Shown: positions 1 through 7,290, counted from the first letter of the stretch. The stretch: 22,504 bases of DNA from VGNY01 sp964549635 (GCA_964549635.1 CAZJVJ010000018.1:1-22504); one strand, 5' to 3'. Notes: generated by a model not told the origin, from the sequence alone. A program made the numbers and translations.

Positions 1-624
1 AGTGTATATTGGATATCACATTTAACGCCTTGCGAAATAAGGATCACTTCAGACGATGTTCTCAAAAATTGTATAAGTGAAGGGGTGTCGCAAGGATTAT
101 TTGGTCTTGGAGATTTAGAGAATGGAAAGCCCGTATGTCGTCGCTTCAGGGAGGAGTGTTCACCAGAGTTGGTGGAAGGTGAAATTTTGATAAAGGCAGA
201 ACTTTGCAAACCTAAAGTAGAGATTTCAGAAGAAGAAATCGAGTCATACGCAAACCAGATTAAGGAAGCTAAGGCACTGCCCTTAATTGAAGAGGTGACT
301 GCAAAGATTCCTTGGAACGTGCTGACTCTGGAACAGAAGGAAAAATTTGAGAAGCTTGCGGAAGAAAGAAAGAGTGAAATCGAGGGAAAGGCTCCTAAGA
401 AGGACAGGTTTCGCGCTATTTACCTTAAGCTTCGTGTTGCTCCTGGCAAATTATCGGTCATTGTGCCAAGAGTTAACGACTTGAAGAACAAGTTTGCTCA
501 GGTAGATGTAATAGTTGAGATATCTGCAAGGGAAGGTGAAATAACGATTTCCGAATATGAAGACAAAATAAAGGAGGCGCTTTTGTTAGCAAATGTGTCT
601 GTAGAGGAAGATAGATTTGAGTGA
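1..624 (+). CDS. C-terminal part of a probable DUF499-type ATP-binding protein (5' truncated)
   Basis: The reading frame is open from base 1 with no stop upstream, so the window holds only the C-terminal ~207 residues; the GTG at 85 is probably internal. The visible part starts with a region resembling a winged helix, containing EGVSQGLFGLGDLENG. A charged helical linker rich in Glu and Lys follows. The end is a compact alpha/beta module (RAIYLKLRVAPGKLSVIVPRV, then VDVIVEISAREGEITISEYEDKIKEAL). From memory this tail resembles the end of DUF499 AAA-type ATPases, which occur with DUF1156 methylases and helicases in defence-like islands; no ATPase motif lies in the window, so the family is tentative. 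The gene is visibly AT-richer than everything after ~1.5 kb, which suggests horizontal acquisition. Coding status is secure, product is not. Confidence 0.6.
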   Translation, partial: SVYWISHLTPCEIRITSDDVLKNCISEGVSQGLFGLGDLENGKPVCRRFREECSPELVEGEILIKAELCKPKVEISEEEIESYANQIKEAKALPLIEEVTAKIPWNVLTLEQKEKFEKLAEERKSEIEGKAPKKDRFRAIYLKLRVAPGKLSVIVPRVNDLKNKFAQVDVIVEISAREGEITISEYEDKIKEALLLANVSVEEDRFE

Positions 625-683
625 TTTTGTTTTGAGTGGGAAAACAGAGGTGAGTCGAGGTGAAACTTGAACCCGGAATTTAG

Positions 684-1121
684 TTGAATTTATTTCCCGT
701 AGACATCCCGGAAGAAAATATAGAGTTGGTGGCACGGCTTCGGTCAGAAATACTGGATTTTAGGCCTCTTCGAGATAAAATAGAGGAAAGTGAGTGGCAA
801 ACATGGGTTTATGCTTCGCCGGGCAGTAATGAGGCTTACGGTTATGGGCCTGACAAAGAGAAGTTAATACCTTCGGGCTTTCACCACGTCACCAAAAAAC
901 CTTCAGACCTTCCCCATCTTATATGCCGGCTTATCGCCGAGGGGTTGATGGGATATCTTGGAAGCAAGGGTTATGATACGTTTTGGCCTAAGAGGCCTCC
1001 CAAAGTTCGCCTTCGCGTGTTAAATAAAATTCCTCAGGAAGTTTGTGGTCGAAGAGTTCGTCTCTACCGGGGCTTTGACCTCCGCCCTTTTTTGGACAGA
1101 TCCACTGACGAGCAAGTCTGA
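684..1121 (+). CDS. hypothetical protein next to the DUF499-like gene
   Basis: I do not recognise this 145-residue protein. It begins at a TTG directly after an in-frame TAG; GTG codons further in (near 730) are alternatives and no strong ribosome site decides between them. The protein is soluble, with an N-terminal acidic helix (EENIELVARLRSEIL), a Trp/Tyr-containing middle (SEWQTWVYASPGSNEAYGYG) and a basic C-terminal half (WPKRPPKVRLRVLNK). It follows the upstream gene by 59 bp on the same strand and shares its lower GC content, so the two were probably acquired together and may be cotranscribed. No membrane segment or catalytic motif is visible. It could be a small accessory subunit of the same putative defence island or a truncated gene. 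Confidence 0.5.
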   Translation: MNLFPVDIPEENIELVARLRSEILDFRPLRDKIEESEWQTWVYASPGSNEAYGYGPDKEKLIPSGFHHVTKKPSDLPHLICRLIAEGLMGYLGSKGYDTFWPKRPPKVRLRVLNKIPQEVCGRRVRLYRGFDLRPFLDRSTDEQV

Positions 1122-1549
1122 ACACAACAATTATTCAGAAGCTTATATACTTCATACGGAGTAATATTCAACCTCTTATATCTCTGAACAATTTCGTGCT
1201 GACTATTGCTACACATTGCTGACTATCGTGACCTGGGCCAGTACTTCGCCAGAATGAGTGCCAGAGCCTGATAGTGTAACAAGTGACGTTTTGTTGAATT
1301 CCCGGGGCGAATTGGTCGGCGGGGGCTTTGAAAGTCCACCATTGCCGGCAAAGCCCGGTTGGCATAACCGTGCCATCGCATCCATAGGCAGGCGCCGTTT
1401 GTGTTCTTTGTAGCTTTACCAGCAAACTAATGCTTTCTGCGCTCGCCTAACAACACGGCCAGGTCGGGTCCGAACTTTTCGCCGAAGCCTGCGACATGCG
1501 TTGACTCCAAGCCGTCATGGATGTTAAGATATATCGCACTGCGTAATAT
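1122..1549 (+). other. 428-bp region without a convincing gene
   Basis: Only short ORFs occur here. The longest (1168-1425, minus) has an implausible residue mixture and no ribosome site. Several short frames look like decayed coding sequence, for example a plus-strand stretch near 1305-1413 rich in Gly and Pro that ends at a TAG. The 9-mer GCTGACTAT occurs twice close together near 1198 and 1218. The region marks the change from AT-rich to GC-richer DNA and may be a worn junction of an acquired segment. Confidence 0.4.
1501..1530 (+). promoter_or_regulatory. putative sigma-70 promoter of the PadR gene
   Basis: TTGACT (1501-1506) and TAAGAT (1525-1530) are separated by 18 bp. Transcription would start near 1537, about 13 bases before the GTG at 1550, giving a very short leader. 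PadR regulators usually repress their own promoter, so an operator is expected to overlap this site, but I see no clean dyad. Confidence 0.4.
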
Positions 1550-1924
1550 GTGGGGTGCAACTTGGCGTTCACACAGCAGTTGTTAAAGGGGCTTATCGAC
1601 CCCATCGTGCTTTCTACAGTCAGCCGGCTTCCCATATACGGCTATGAGCTAATTAAGGAGCTTGAGCGGAAGACCGGCGGACGGCTCAACCTGACGGCGA
1701 GTACGGTATATTCTTCGCTCAGGCGTATGGAGCAAAAAGGCCTGATTATGTCCGGCTGGATGCAGGCCACCAGGCAAAGAGCCCGGAGGTACTACCATAT
1801 AACTGAAAAAGGGCGGCAGTTTCTGGCCAAGCGCTCGGTAGAGTGGCACGATTTCTTTACACTGGTCAACAGCCTGATACAGGAAACAGGCCCCACCGAT
1901 GGCAAGAATGTTCTGGTGAGCTAG
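1550..1924 (+). CDS. PadR family transcriptional regulator
   Basis: This 124-residue protein matches the PadR family. The winged helix spans residues ~10-90: FTQQLLKGLIDPIVLSTVSR, then YGYELIKELE, the recognition region LTASTVYSSLRRMEQKGLI, and the wing with RARRYYHITEKGRQFL. PadR proteins are dimeric repressors of stress, efflux or hydrolase genes, released by small phenolic or hydrophobic ligands. The C-terminal helix used for dimerisation is short (~30 residues), as in PadR subfamily 1 proteins. Start choice is uncertain: GTG at 1550 or TTG at 1562, neither with a strong Shine-Dalgarno sequence. It lies 51 bp upstream of an alpha/beta hydrolase on the same strand, and the two probably form an operon in which the hydrolase is the regulated function. 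The specific ligand cannot be inferred. Confidence 0.85.
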   Translation: MGCNLAFTQQLLKGLIDPIVLSTVSRLPIYGYELIKELERKTGGRLNLTASTVYSSLRRMEQKGLIMSGWMQATRQRARRYYHITEKGRQFLAKRSVEWHDFFTLVNSLIQETGPTDGKNVLVS

Positions 1925-1975
1925 GCATGATATACCTCTTGTGAAAGCGATATCTGCCTCAGGGAGGGAACTTTA

Positions 1976-2782
1976 ATGCCAAGACTGCATATCCGTGATA
2001 TTAACATCTATTACGAGATTGTAGGTGAAGGCGAGCCATTGCTCCTCATCCACGGATTCCGCTCAAGTATGCAGATGTGGCGGAAACAAATCCCGGTATT
2101 CTCACCTCACTACAAGGTGGTGACCTTTGACCTCCGCGGCCATGGGAAGTCAGATAAGCCTTTGAAGCCTTATAGTATCCGTGTGTTCGCAGCGGATATC
2201 GTCGGGCTTATGAAAGCCCTGGAACTTCCTCCGGCACATGTTGTCGGGTTCTCCATGGGAGGTATGATAGGAATACAGCTTTGCCTGGAGGCTCCTGAAT
2301 CGGTAAAAAGCCTGGTAGTGGTAAATTCTCCCTTCACTGGTTTCAGGCAGTCATTTAGAGATGCCTTCGAATGTCTGAAACACTTCACCCGGATCCACCT
2401 TGCAGAAATGTGGCAGATGAGGCGGACTAATGGCAGGCAATCGTTTGTAGAACAGACCGGAGATGGGGAGGCACAGGCGTCTGCTGAACGATTGGAGATA
2501 AATCATATGATCGCCCAGGCAAACTCCTTCTGGGCTGTCTTGAAGGAGAGTTTAATCGATAAGATAGGCCTGATCAATTGCCCCACGCTGTTTATTGCTT
2601 CCGATAATGACTATGTCCCGGTATCGGTGAAAAGCGCTTACATATCGAGAATTCCCGGCGCTGAGCTGGTGGTAATTCCAAACTCCGGGCATTCTGTACC
2701 TGTCCAGCAGTCGGAGACTTTCAACTCTATCCTGATGGGCTTTCTGTCAAGGCACGTGTCATTGTCGAAAATAGCCTGGTGA
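1976..2782 (+). CDS. alpha/beta hydrolase
   Basis: A complete 268-residue alpha/beta hydrolase of the haloperoxidase/esterase type. Visible elements are the oxyanion loop LLLIHGFRSSMQMWRKQ (residues ~22-38), DLRGHGKSDKP (~50-60), the nucleophile elbow GFSMGGMIG with the catalytic Ser near 93, the acid in FIASDNDYVPV (~210) and the His in IPNSGHSVPVQQSE (~240). There is no signal peptide, so it acts in the cytoplasm on a small ester, lactone or C-C bond substrate that the sequence does not identify. The ATG at 1976 is supported by AGGGAGG seven bases upstream. It follows the PadR-type gene closely, suggesting ligand-induced expression. It is convergent with the FHA regulator, whose stop lies 61 bp downstream. 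Confidence 0.88.
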   Translation: MPRLHIRDINIYYEIVGEGEPLLLIHGFRSSMQMWRKQIPVFSPHYKVVTFDLRGHGKSDKPLKPYSIRVFAADIVGLMKALELPPAHVVGFSMGGMIGIQLCLEAPESVKSLVVVNSPFTGFRQSFRDAFECLKHFTRIHLAEMWQMRRTNGRQSFVEQTGDGEAQASAERLEINHMIAQANSFWAVLKESLIDKIGLINCPTLFIASDNDYVPVSVKSAYISRIPGAELVVIPNSGHSVPVQQSETFNSILMGFLSRHVSLSKIAW

Positions 2783-2843
2783 TGAGGCATGATTTGAGTG
2801 CTGGACAGTAGTTTCGGCGGCTGTCTGCGCGCCTGTCAGCGCT

Positions 2844-3527
2844 TTAAACCAGCATATAGCCGAATGCTTTTTTGCTGATGATGCGTGTGGGCTTTGCGGG
2901 GTCGGGTTCCACCTTTTCCCTAAGCCGATGGACAAGCTGGTCGAGCGTGGCGTCGGATATAGCCGAGGGGTCCTTGCTTTCGGGCCACACGGCTTCGATT
3001 ATGTCATCGCGTGAGCATACATTGCCGGCATTTTTATAAAGAAACAGCAGCAGGTCATATTCCTTTTTCGATAGCTTCGTGGGCTTGCCATCCACTAGGA
3101 CCTCTTTTTTGCCCTCATAGATATTCAGCCACGGCACCTCGGACACTGTACCATGTTCAGTGGCCGAGGGCGCTTTTCTGGGAATTATGCCGGTGTCTTC
3201 GGTCTCCTTGAACAGGAGCACCGTCCGGGCTGAGGTGCCCTCTACCCCGAGCCCTATCTTGCAGTTATGCTTTAATTCGTATAGGCTGCCGGCAATTATC
3301 CTGTCATCATTCAGCATTGTGCCATTGGTGCTGCCAAGGTCTCGCAGCCAGTATTTTTTCTCTTTGCACAGGATCTCCACATGGCGCCTCGAAATGACCT
3401 CGTCGTTCAATTCTATATCAGGCTGATTATATGGAGTCCGGCGGCCCACAACGGTCACCGGTCTGTTTAAAGTGAATGTTTTGCCGGCATCCTCGGGACT
3501 GCCCTTACTCACAATTAGAAATGCCAA
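2844..3527 (-). CDS. FHA-winged-helix one-component transcriptional regulator
   Basis: The N-terminal half (residues ~1-100) is a canonical FHA phosphothreonine-binding domain with VVGRR, VISRRHVEI and LRDLGSTNGTMLND. The C-terminal ~95 residues are an OmpR/PhoB-type winged helix: LSKKEYDLLLFLYKNAGNVCSR, IIEAVW, LVHRLREKV and a terminal FGYML. No receiver domain is present, so phosphorylation sensing probably goes through FHA binding rather than aspartate phosphorylation. The order is opposite to mycobacterial EmbR, where the DNA-binding domain comes first. An upstream in-frame ATG at 3605 lies inside a -10 box and cannot be used; the TTG at 3527 has GGAGG six bases upstream and starts exactly at the FHA fold, so I choose it. 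The gene is divergent from the kinase operon. Family assignment is firm; its role as regulator of the neighbouring operons is inference. Confidence 0.88.
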   Translation of the reverse strand: MAFLIVSKGSPEDAGKTFTLNRPVTVVGRRTPYNQPDIELNDEVISRRHVEILCKEKKYWLRDLGSTNGTMLNDDRIIAGSLYELKHNCKIGLGVEGTSARTVLLFKETEDTGIIPRKAPSATEHGTVSEVPWLNIYEGKKEVLVDGKPTKLSKKEYDLLLFLYKNAGNVCSRDDIIEAVWPESKDPSAISDATLDQLVHRLREKVEPDPAKPTRIISKKAFGYMLV

Positions 3528-3581
3528 GTTTGACCTCCGACCACGAAAGGCCCGTTTTCGACCATTGTAGTATAATTGTAT

Positions 3582-3632
3582 TGTCAGTTGACCTGTCAGA
3601 CTCATATTAGGTATTTGTCAGTCAACTGTCAA
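3582..3632 (+). promoter_or_regulatory. TGTCAG direct-repeat cluster between divergent FHA genes (putative operator)
   Basis: Four same-direction copies lie at 3582-3587, 3594-3599, 3616-3621 (TGTCAG) and 3627-3632 (TGTCAA). Their spacings are 12, 22 and 11 bp, i.e. near whole helical turns. Direct repeats with ~11-bp phasing are the classic target of PhoB/OmpR-type winged-helix proteins, and such a protein is encoded next door. The same hexamer recurs at exact 11-bp spacing at 7291-7318. Confidence 0.6.
3604..3632 (-). promoter_or_regulatory. strong sigma-70 promoter of the FHA-winged-helix gene
   Basis: Read on the minus strand, TTGACA (3632-3627) and TAATAT (3609-3604) are separated by exactly 17 bp, close to a perfect housekeeping promoter. 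The start of transcription would fall near 3597, leaving a ~70-base leader before the TTG start at 3527. The -35 hexamer overlaps one of the TGTCAG-type repeats, so a protein bound there would block RNA polymerase, which fits negative autoregulation. Confidence 0.72.
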
Positions 3633-3673
3633 GCACCGGGGTTATTAATTAGCTAGACTCTTTATGAGGGTCT

Positions 3674-4294
3674 GTGTCAGCGACTTTAATGTTAAGAAGT
3701 TCGAAAATACCGTGTCGGGCATGTGGTGCGGAGAGTGACGGGGAGGCAGGGGTTTGCCAGAAATGTGGCCTGTCTCTAGTACCGGAAACGCAAGACCGAG
3801 CTGAACGCAAAACTATATGCCCCAGATGCCAGTTTGCCAATAAGCCTGGCAGCTTCTTCTGTTACGCCTGCGGAAAATATTTTGCCGATACAGGCGCGGT
3901 AACAGGCGGGAAAAAGGGTAAGGGGAAGCGTAGCACCTCACCTCCGATACCGAAAGCCAGGATAATAATGCCAGGCGGCGCTGAGTTTATGCTCACAGGC
4001 GACCCCGTTTTTATAGAGCGTGCCGATTTTGATAGCACGCTGCCCTATGACGTATTAATGGCGATTTCAAGACAGCACGTTTTGATTACCTATAGCAGAG
4101 GTAGATACTATATCCAGGACTATGGAGCGGAAGGCAAGGGCAGCACCAACCATACAAAGCTTAACGGTATCGACATATACGGTAAAAAAAGGAAAGCGCT
4201 TAAGGACGGAGATAAGATAGAGCTTGCCGGGCAGCCAGAGCTCACTATGACCTTCAGGCTGCTGGAAGCACCTGACTCAAGCAGCGAGGGGTGA
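3674..4294 (+). CDS. double zinc-ribbon protein with degenerate FHA domain
   Basis: The 206-residue cytoplasmic protein has two N-terminal zinc-ribbon modules (C14-x2-C17 with C28-x2-C31, and C49-x2-C52 with C63-x2-C66). A Lys/Gly/Ser-rich linker leads to an FHA domain at ~95-195 (AISRQHVLI, YYIQDYG, KLNGIDIYG, LKDGDKIEL). The FHA fold is recognisable but two conserved positions differ: the usual Gly-Arg on the first loop reads Glu-Arg (VFIERADF), and the Asn-Gly-Thr turn reads Asn-His-Thr within an insertion. Phosphothreonine binding may be weakened or changed. The GTG at 3674 has GAGG four bases upstream; ATG 3689 is an alternative. It is the first gene of the operon that continues with the phosphatase (9-bp gap) and kinase, and could be an adaptor or kinase substrate. 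Confidence 0.8.
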   Translation: MSATLMLRSSKIPCRACGAESDGEAGVCQKCGLSLVPETQDRAERKTICPRCQFANKPGSFFCYACGKYFADTGAVTGGKKGKGKRSTSPPIPKARIIMPGGAEFMLTGDPVFIERADFDSTLPYDVLMAISRQHVLITYSRGRYYIQDYGAEGKGSTNHTKLNGIDIYGKKRKALKDGDKIELAGQPELTMTFRLLEAPDSSSEG

Positions 4295-4303
4295 GGAACC
4301 GAA

Positions 4304-5107
4304 TTGGAAATAGGTTATAGCTGGGACACGGGAATTTTGAGAAACCTGAACGAGGACAGCATACTGTGCATCAGGTTCGACCTGAAGACGCACCTGGGAG
4401 TGGTCTCGGCTGGCCTTTTCGCCGTGGCAGATGGTATGGGCGGGCATAACGCCGGTGAAATCGCCAGCGACCTGGCTGTAAGGGCTTTCCATGCTGAGTG
4501 CCTTTCCGGTCTGCTCACTCAGTCCGCAGCCCAACCGCTTTCTATCCTGAACGGTGCCTTCAGCAAAGCCAACGCGGCGGTCCTGGATGCTGCTAGGGAT
4601 ATCGAGCTGCTGGGCATGGGCACCACTCTGACCGCAGCGCTTGTGCTCGGGAGTGACCTGTACGTGGCCCATGCCGGCGATTCCAGATGCTACATCATCA
4701 ACACTCGGGAGACCATACAGGTCACGAAAGACCATTCTGTAGTCCAGGAACTGGTAGATGCTGGAGCTATTACGCCGGAGGAGGCAAGAATCCACCCTCG
4801 CCGGACTGAGATAACACGCGCCCTCGGTTGTTGCCGGGAAATTGTCCCGGACCTGTACCATATGAAACTGTATTCCGGTGACAACATATTGCTCTGTTCT
4901 GACGGCCTCTGCAGTGTGCTATCTTCAGACCGGATATCTGAGATTGTCCTGGGTTCACCGAGCCTCAGCCAGGCCTGCATTGACCTGACTGCCCAGACCA
5001 ACCTTGCCGGAGGGCCAGATAATATATCAATAATTATAGTGAGACCAGAGAACCTGCCATCATGGCAGGCGGTGGTCACCGCTCAGACCAGCATCAGGAG
5101 AAAATGA
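4304..5107 (+). CDS. PP2C-type Ser/Thr protein phosphatase
   Basis: A 267-residue PPM/PP2C phosphatase that removes phosphate from Ser/Thr using two metal ions. All landmark motifs are present: NEDS (16-19), ADGMGGHNAGEIAS (42-55) with the metal-binding Asp, GTTLTAALVLGSDLYVAHAG followed by DSRCYI (~106-130), DHSVVQELVDAGAITPEEA, LLCSDGLC (~202) and GGPDNISIIIV (~241-251). There is no membrane segment. The TTG start at 4304 is preceded by GAGGA at good spacing. The stop at 5107 is directly adjacent to the ATG of the kinase, so translation is coupled. By analogy with PstP/PknB and PrpC/PrkC pairs it should reverse phosphorylation by the neighbouring kinase. Confidence in the family is very high. 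Confidence 0.95.
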   Translation: MEIGYSWDTGILRNLNEDSILCIRFDLKTHLGVVSAGLFAVADGMGGHNAGEIASDLAVRAFHAECLSGLLTQSAAQPLSILNGAFSKANAAVLDAARDIELLGMGTTLTAALVLGSDLYVAHAGDSRCYIINTRETIQVTKDHSVVQELVDAGAITPEEARIHPRRTEITRALGCCREIVPDLYHMKLYSGDNILLCSDGLCSVLSSDRISEIVLGSPSLSQACIDLTAQTNLAGGPDNISIIIVRPENLPSWQAVVTAQTSIRRK

Positions 5108-6130
5108 ATGTGGGGTATAAGTTTTTCTGTGATTTTAATGGTCCTGGTGTATGCGGTTCTGGCACTGTGCATAGTTCTGCTGGTCGACATTCGCAAGCGA
5201 AAAAGTAGCGGCTCAGGCTACGGCCAAAAAAAGACACGGACTTCTGCCTCTCCCTGTCATGGGACATATACGGTTAACGGGCGCTATGAACTGGTCTCAC
5301 CGCCTTATAAACAGGGTGGCATGGCCACGATATGGCGTGCCGTTGAACGTAAAACAGGCCGGCCGTGCATTATCAAGACGCCACGGCGGGGTACAACGAT
5401 GGACAATGTGTACCTGGAAAAGCTCATGCTGGAAGCGAGCTGCCTGAAGAAACTCGACCATCCTGGCATAGTTAAATACATTGACGATTTCTATTACAAA
5501 GGTGAATTCCACCTGGTCCTTGAACACCTGAACGGGGAAACGCTGTTAGCTTTATCGCCAAGGTCTCCACTGGAAGAAGCTCAGGTTGTTCTGTGGGCCT
5601 GCCACCTGCTGGAGGCACTCTCTTATGTACATGCCGCTGGCATAGTCCACAGAGATGTGAACCCGAAAAACATAATGCTGTGCAGTGATGGCACGGTCAA
5701 GCTGATTGATTTCGGTACTGCAAAGGAACTGAACTATGTTGATAAAGATAGGACGAAATACGACCCATTTACACAGATTACCAACAAGGGTTTCGACATA
5801 CCGGAGCTGTTTATGGGCAGGGAGAGTGACCACAGGTGCGATTTGTGCGGCCTGGCACAGACCTGCATATACCTGCTCACGCTGAATCAGCCAAACGAGC
5901 TCTGTCTGAACCAGTTCAAATATAACTGGCCACGTTCCTTCAGCGAAGCTACCGTCCTTGCCGATTACCTTATTTCCTCGGGTGTCTCAAAGCGTGTGGC
6001 GAAGTGTCTGGCACAGGCCGTCATGTTTTCCCCGGATGACAGGTTCGCCAATGCACGCGCTATGCAGGCGGCGCTGTCATCGGAAAGCGGTCATCTGATA
6101 AAACAGGTAAACGTTTTGTCACGGAAATGA
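5108..6130 (+). CDS. membrane-anchored Ser/Thr protein kinase
   Basis: A single N-terminal membrane segment (residues ~6-27, followed by RKRK, so the kinase faces the cytoplasm) precedes a complete Hanks-type kinase domain (~60-330). Visible are a Gly-rich loop variant (KQGGMATIW, 68-76), Lys90 in CIIKTPR, helix-C Glu109, the hinge LVLEHLNGE, the catalytic loop HRDVNPKN (181-188), IDFG with Asp201, a modified activation-segment end (GFDIPE) and DLCGLAQTC. The Lys normally two residues after the catalytic Asp is Asn here, a variant I recall in other bacterial kinases. There is no extracellular sensor domain, so sensing may rest with the ectodomain-FHA proteins downstream. AGGAG lies seven bases before the ATG. 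The stop overlaps the next gene's ATG (ATGA). Confidence 0.93.
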   Translation: MWGISFSVILMVLVYAVLALCIVLLVDIRKRKSSGSGYGQKKTRTSASPCHGTYTVNGRYELVSPPYKQGGMATIWRAVERKTGRPCIIKTPRRGTTMDNVYLEKLMLEASCLKKLDHPGIVKYIDDFYYKGEFHLVLEHLNGETLLALSPRSPLEEAQVVLWACHLLEALSYVHAAGIVHRDVNPKNIMLCSDGTVKLIDFGTAKELNYVDKDRTKYDPFTQITNKGFDIPELFMGRESDHRCDLCGLAQTCIYLLTLNQPNELCLNQFKYNWPRSFSEATVLADYLISSGVSKRVAKCLAQAVMFSPDDRFANARAMQAALSSESGHLIKQVNVLSRK

Positions 6131-7236
6131 AGCTCACATCATTGTTTTATATGGGCACATTTGTCTGCACCGCTGTTGCGGTGTTGTTTGCCGGCACAAC
6201 GGTGGTCGGTGCGGTGGGCCCAGCAACGGACAACGCTACCGTGCTGGACATACCGGCTGATGACCAGCCCTGGGGTGAAATAAGGCCATTTGTAGCCTAT
6301 GTCCGGCAAGGCCCATCATTGCAGTCCCGGGAGGCACCGCCCGACTTTATCCCAAGCTTTGTCGGGGGGTCGGAGGGGGACGGCTTTAAGGTTACCGGCA
6401 ATGAAATATGGTATCTGGACGTGGACATCAACGCGCCGGGGTGGCTTTATATCTATGAATATTTCCCCGAGGGTGAGGAGTTGCCGGGCAGGTGGTTGGC
6501 TTACAAATGGCATCTTATAGAAAGTGGCCGCTGGCGGCTCGGCCCGTTCGCCCCCGGGGATGATGAACCGGAGGGACAGCATATATACAGGCTCTGGTTC
6601 TACAGCGATGGTCAGTGGGCCGGGGAGAAAGACCAAAATTCGCCACACGGCAAGCTTATTTACTGGACGTACGTTAAAGGTCAGGAGGCTCAGGGGGCTG
6701 GTGGGCCTGCAGCCTCCCAGTTACCGGCAGTGATGCCAGCAAAAGACAAGCTTTTAGAAAAGTTACGCCGGCTTATAAATTCGCCGATTGTAATCATATC
6801 CTTGGCCTTGCTCCTTTTCCTTCTGCCCGGCCTTTATGTTTCCAGGCGCTACATGGGGTGGGGCAAAGGGCGCGATGCAGTATCGCCGTCTGCTGATGTA
6901 GAGTCTCAAAGGACACCGGTCCTATCGCCGCCGACCGCTGTCGCCGCAAAAATATTGCTGCCCAACGGCATGGAACTGGTGCTTGACAGGGAAAACAGGG
7001 TCATTGGCCGAAGTGACCTTGCCAGAGTGCTGGGTATTGATGAGCTGGAGTTGGTCTCAAGGCGACACTTTGAAATCAGGGTGCAGGACGGATATTTCTG
7101 CATTGAGGACCTGGGAAGTGCCAATGGTACGAAGCTCAACGGTGCCGATATCAGCGGCAAAGGGCCGGTCAGCCTCAGTCACGATGACCTTATAGAAGTG
7201 GCCGGTATAGTAAGATTAAAGTTTTACATCCTTTAG
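6127..7236 (+). CDS. membrane protein with exported Trp/Tyr-rich domain and cytoplasmic FHA domain
   Basis: A 369-residue protein whose ATG overlaps the kinase stop (ATGA), implying coupled translation. Order: signal peptide or anchor (1-29), exported domain (~50-185), membrane segment (~219-239), basic linker, FHA domain (~276-369; VIGRSD, LVSRRHFEI, CIEDLGSANGTKLNG). The exported domain contains WYLDVDINAPGWLYIYEY, GRWLAYKWHLIESGRWRLGP and HIYRLWFYSDGQW. The same spacing of aromatic residues appears in the next protein, so the two share a homologous domain that I cannot assign to a named family. The FHA domain keeps the Arg, Ser and Asn expected for phosphothreonine binding. Topology, with sensor outside and reader inside, is inferred from the positive-inside rule. 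It probably reports an envelope signal to the kinase or is docked by it. Confidence 0.85.
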   Translation: MKLTSLFYMGTFVCTAVAVLFAGTTVVGAVGPATDNATVLDIPADDQPWGEIRPFVAYVRQGPSLQSREAPPDFIPSFVGGSEGDGFKVTGNEIWYLDVDINAPGWLYIYEYFPEGEELPGRWLAYKWHLIESGRWRLGPFAPGDDEPEGQHIYRLWFYSDGQWAGEKDQNSPHGKLIYWTYVKGQEAQGAGGPAASQLPAVMPAKDKLLEKLRRLINSPIVIISLALLLFLLPGLYVSRRYMGWGKGRDAVSPSADVESQRTPVLSPPTAVAAKILLPNGMELVLDRENRVIGRSDLARVLGIDELELVSRRHFEIRVQDGYFCIEDLGSANGTKLNGADISGKGPVSLSHDDLIEVAGIVRLKFYIL

Positions 7237-7247
7237 CTTTGCACAGC

Positions 7248-7276
7248 TGGGCGAATTTAGCCCCACAGAGCGTTTT
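7248..7276 (+). terminator. weak putative terminator after the kinase operon
   Basis: GGGC and GCCC (around 7249-7264) can pair across a 7-base AATTT-containing loop, and a T6 run follows at 7273-7278. The stem is short, so termination would be partial. The next gene has its own promoter region. Confidence 0.3.
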
Positions 7277-7290
7277 TTACCCCGCCATTT

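Noticed and set aside
1168..1425. 85-codon minus-strand ORF in the gene-poor region
   Set aside because: Residue mix and lack of ribosome site or homology argue against coding.
2801..2843. Hairpin between the convergent hydrolase and regulator genes (GACAG/CTGTC) as a bidirectional terminator
   Set aside because: The stem is five pairs with a long loop and no T-run on either side; a lone TGTCAG there is not phased with another copy.
4277..4861. 194-codon minus-strand ORF over the PP2C gene
   Set aside because: Its translation has no domain pattern, and the plus strand encodes a fully motif-complete phosphatase.
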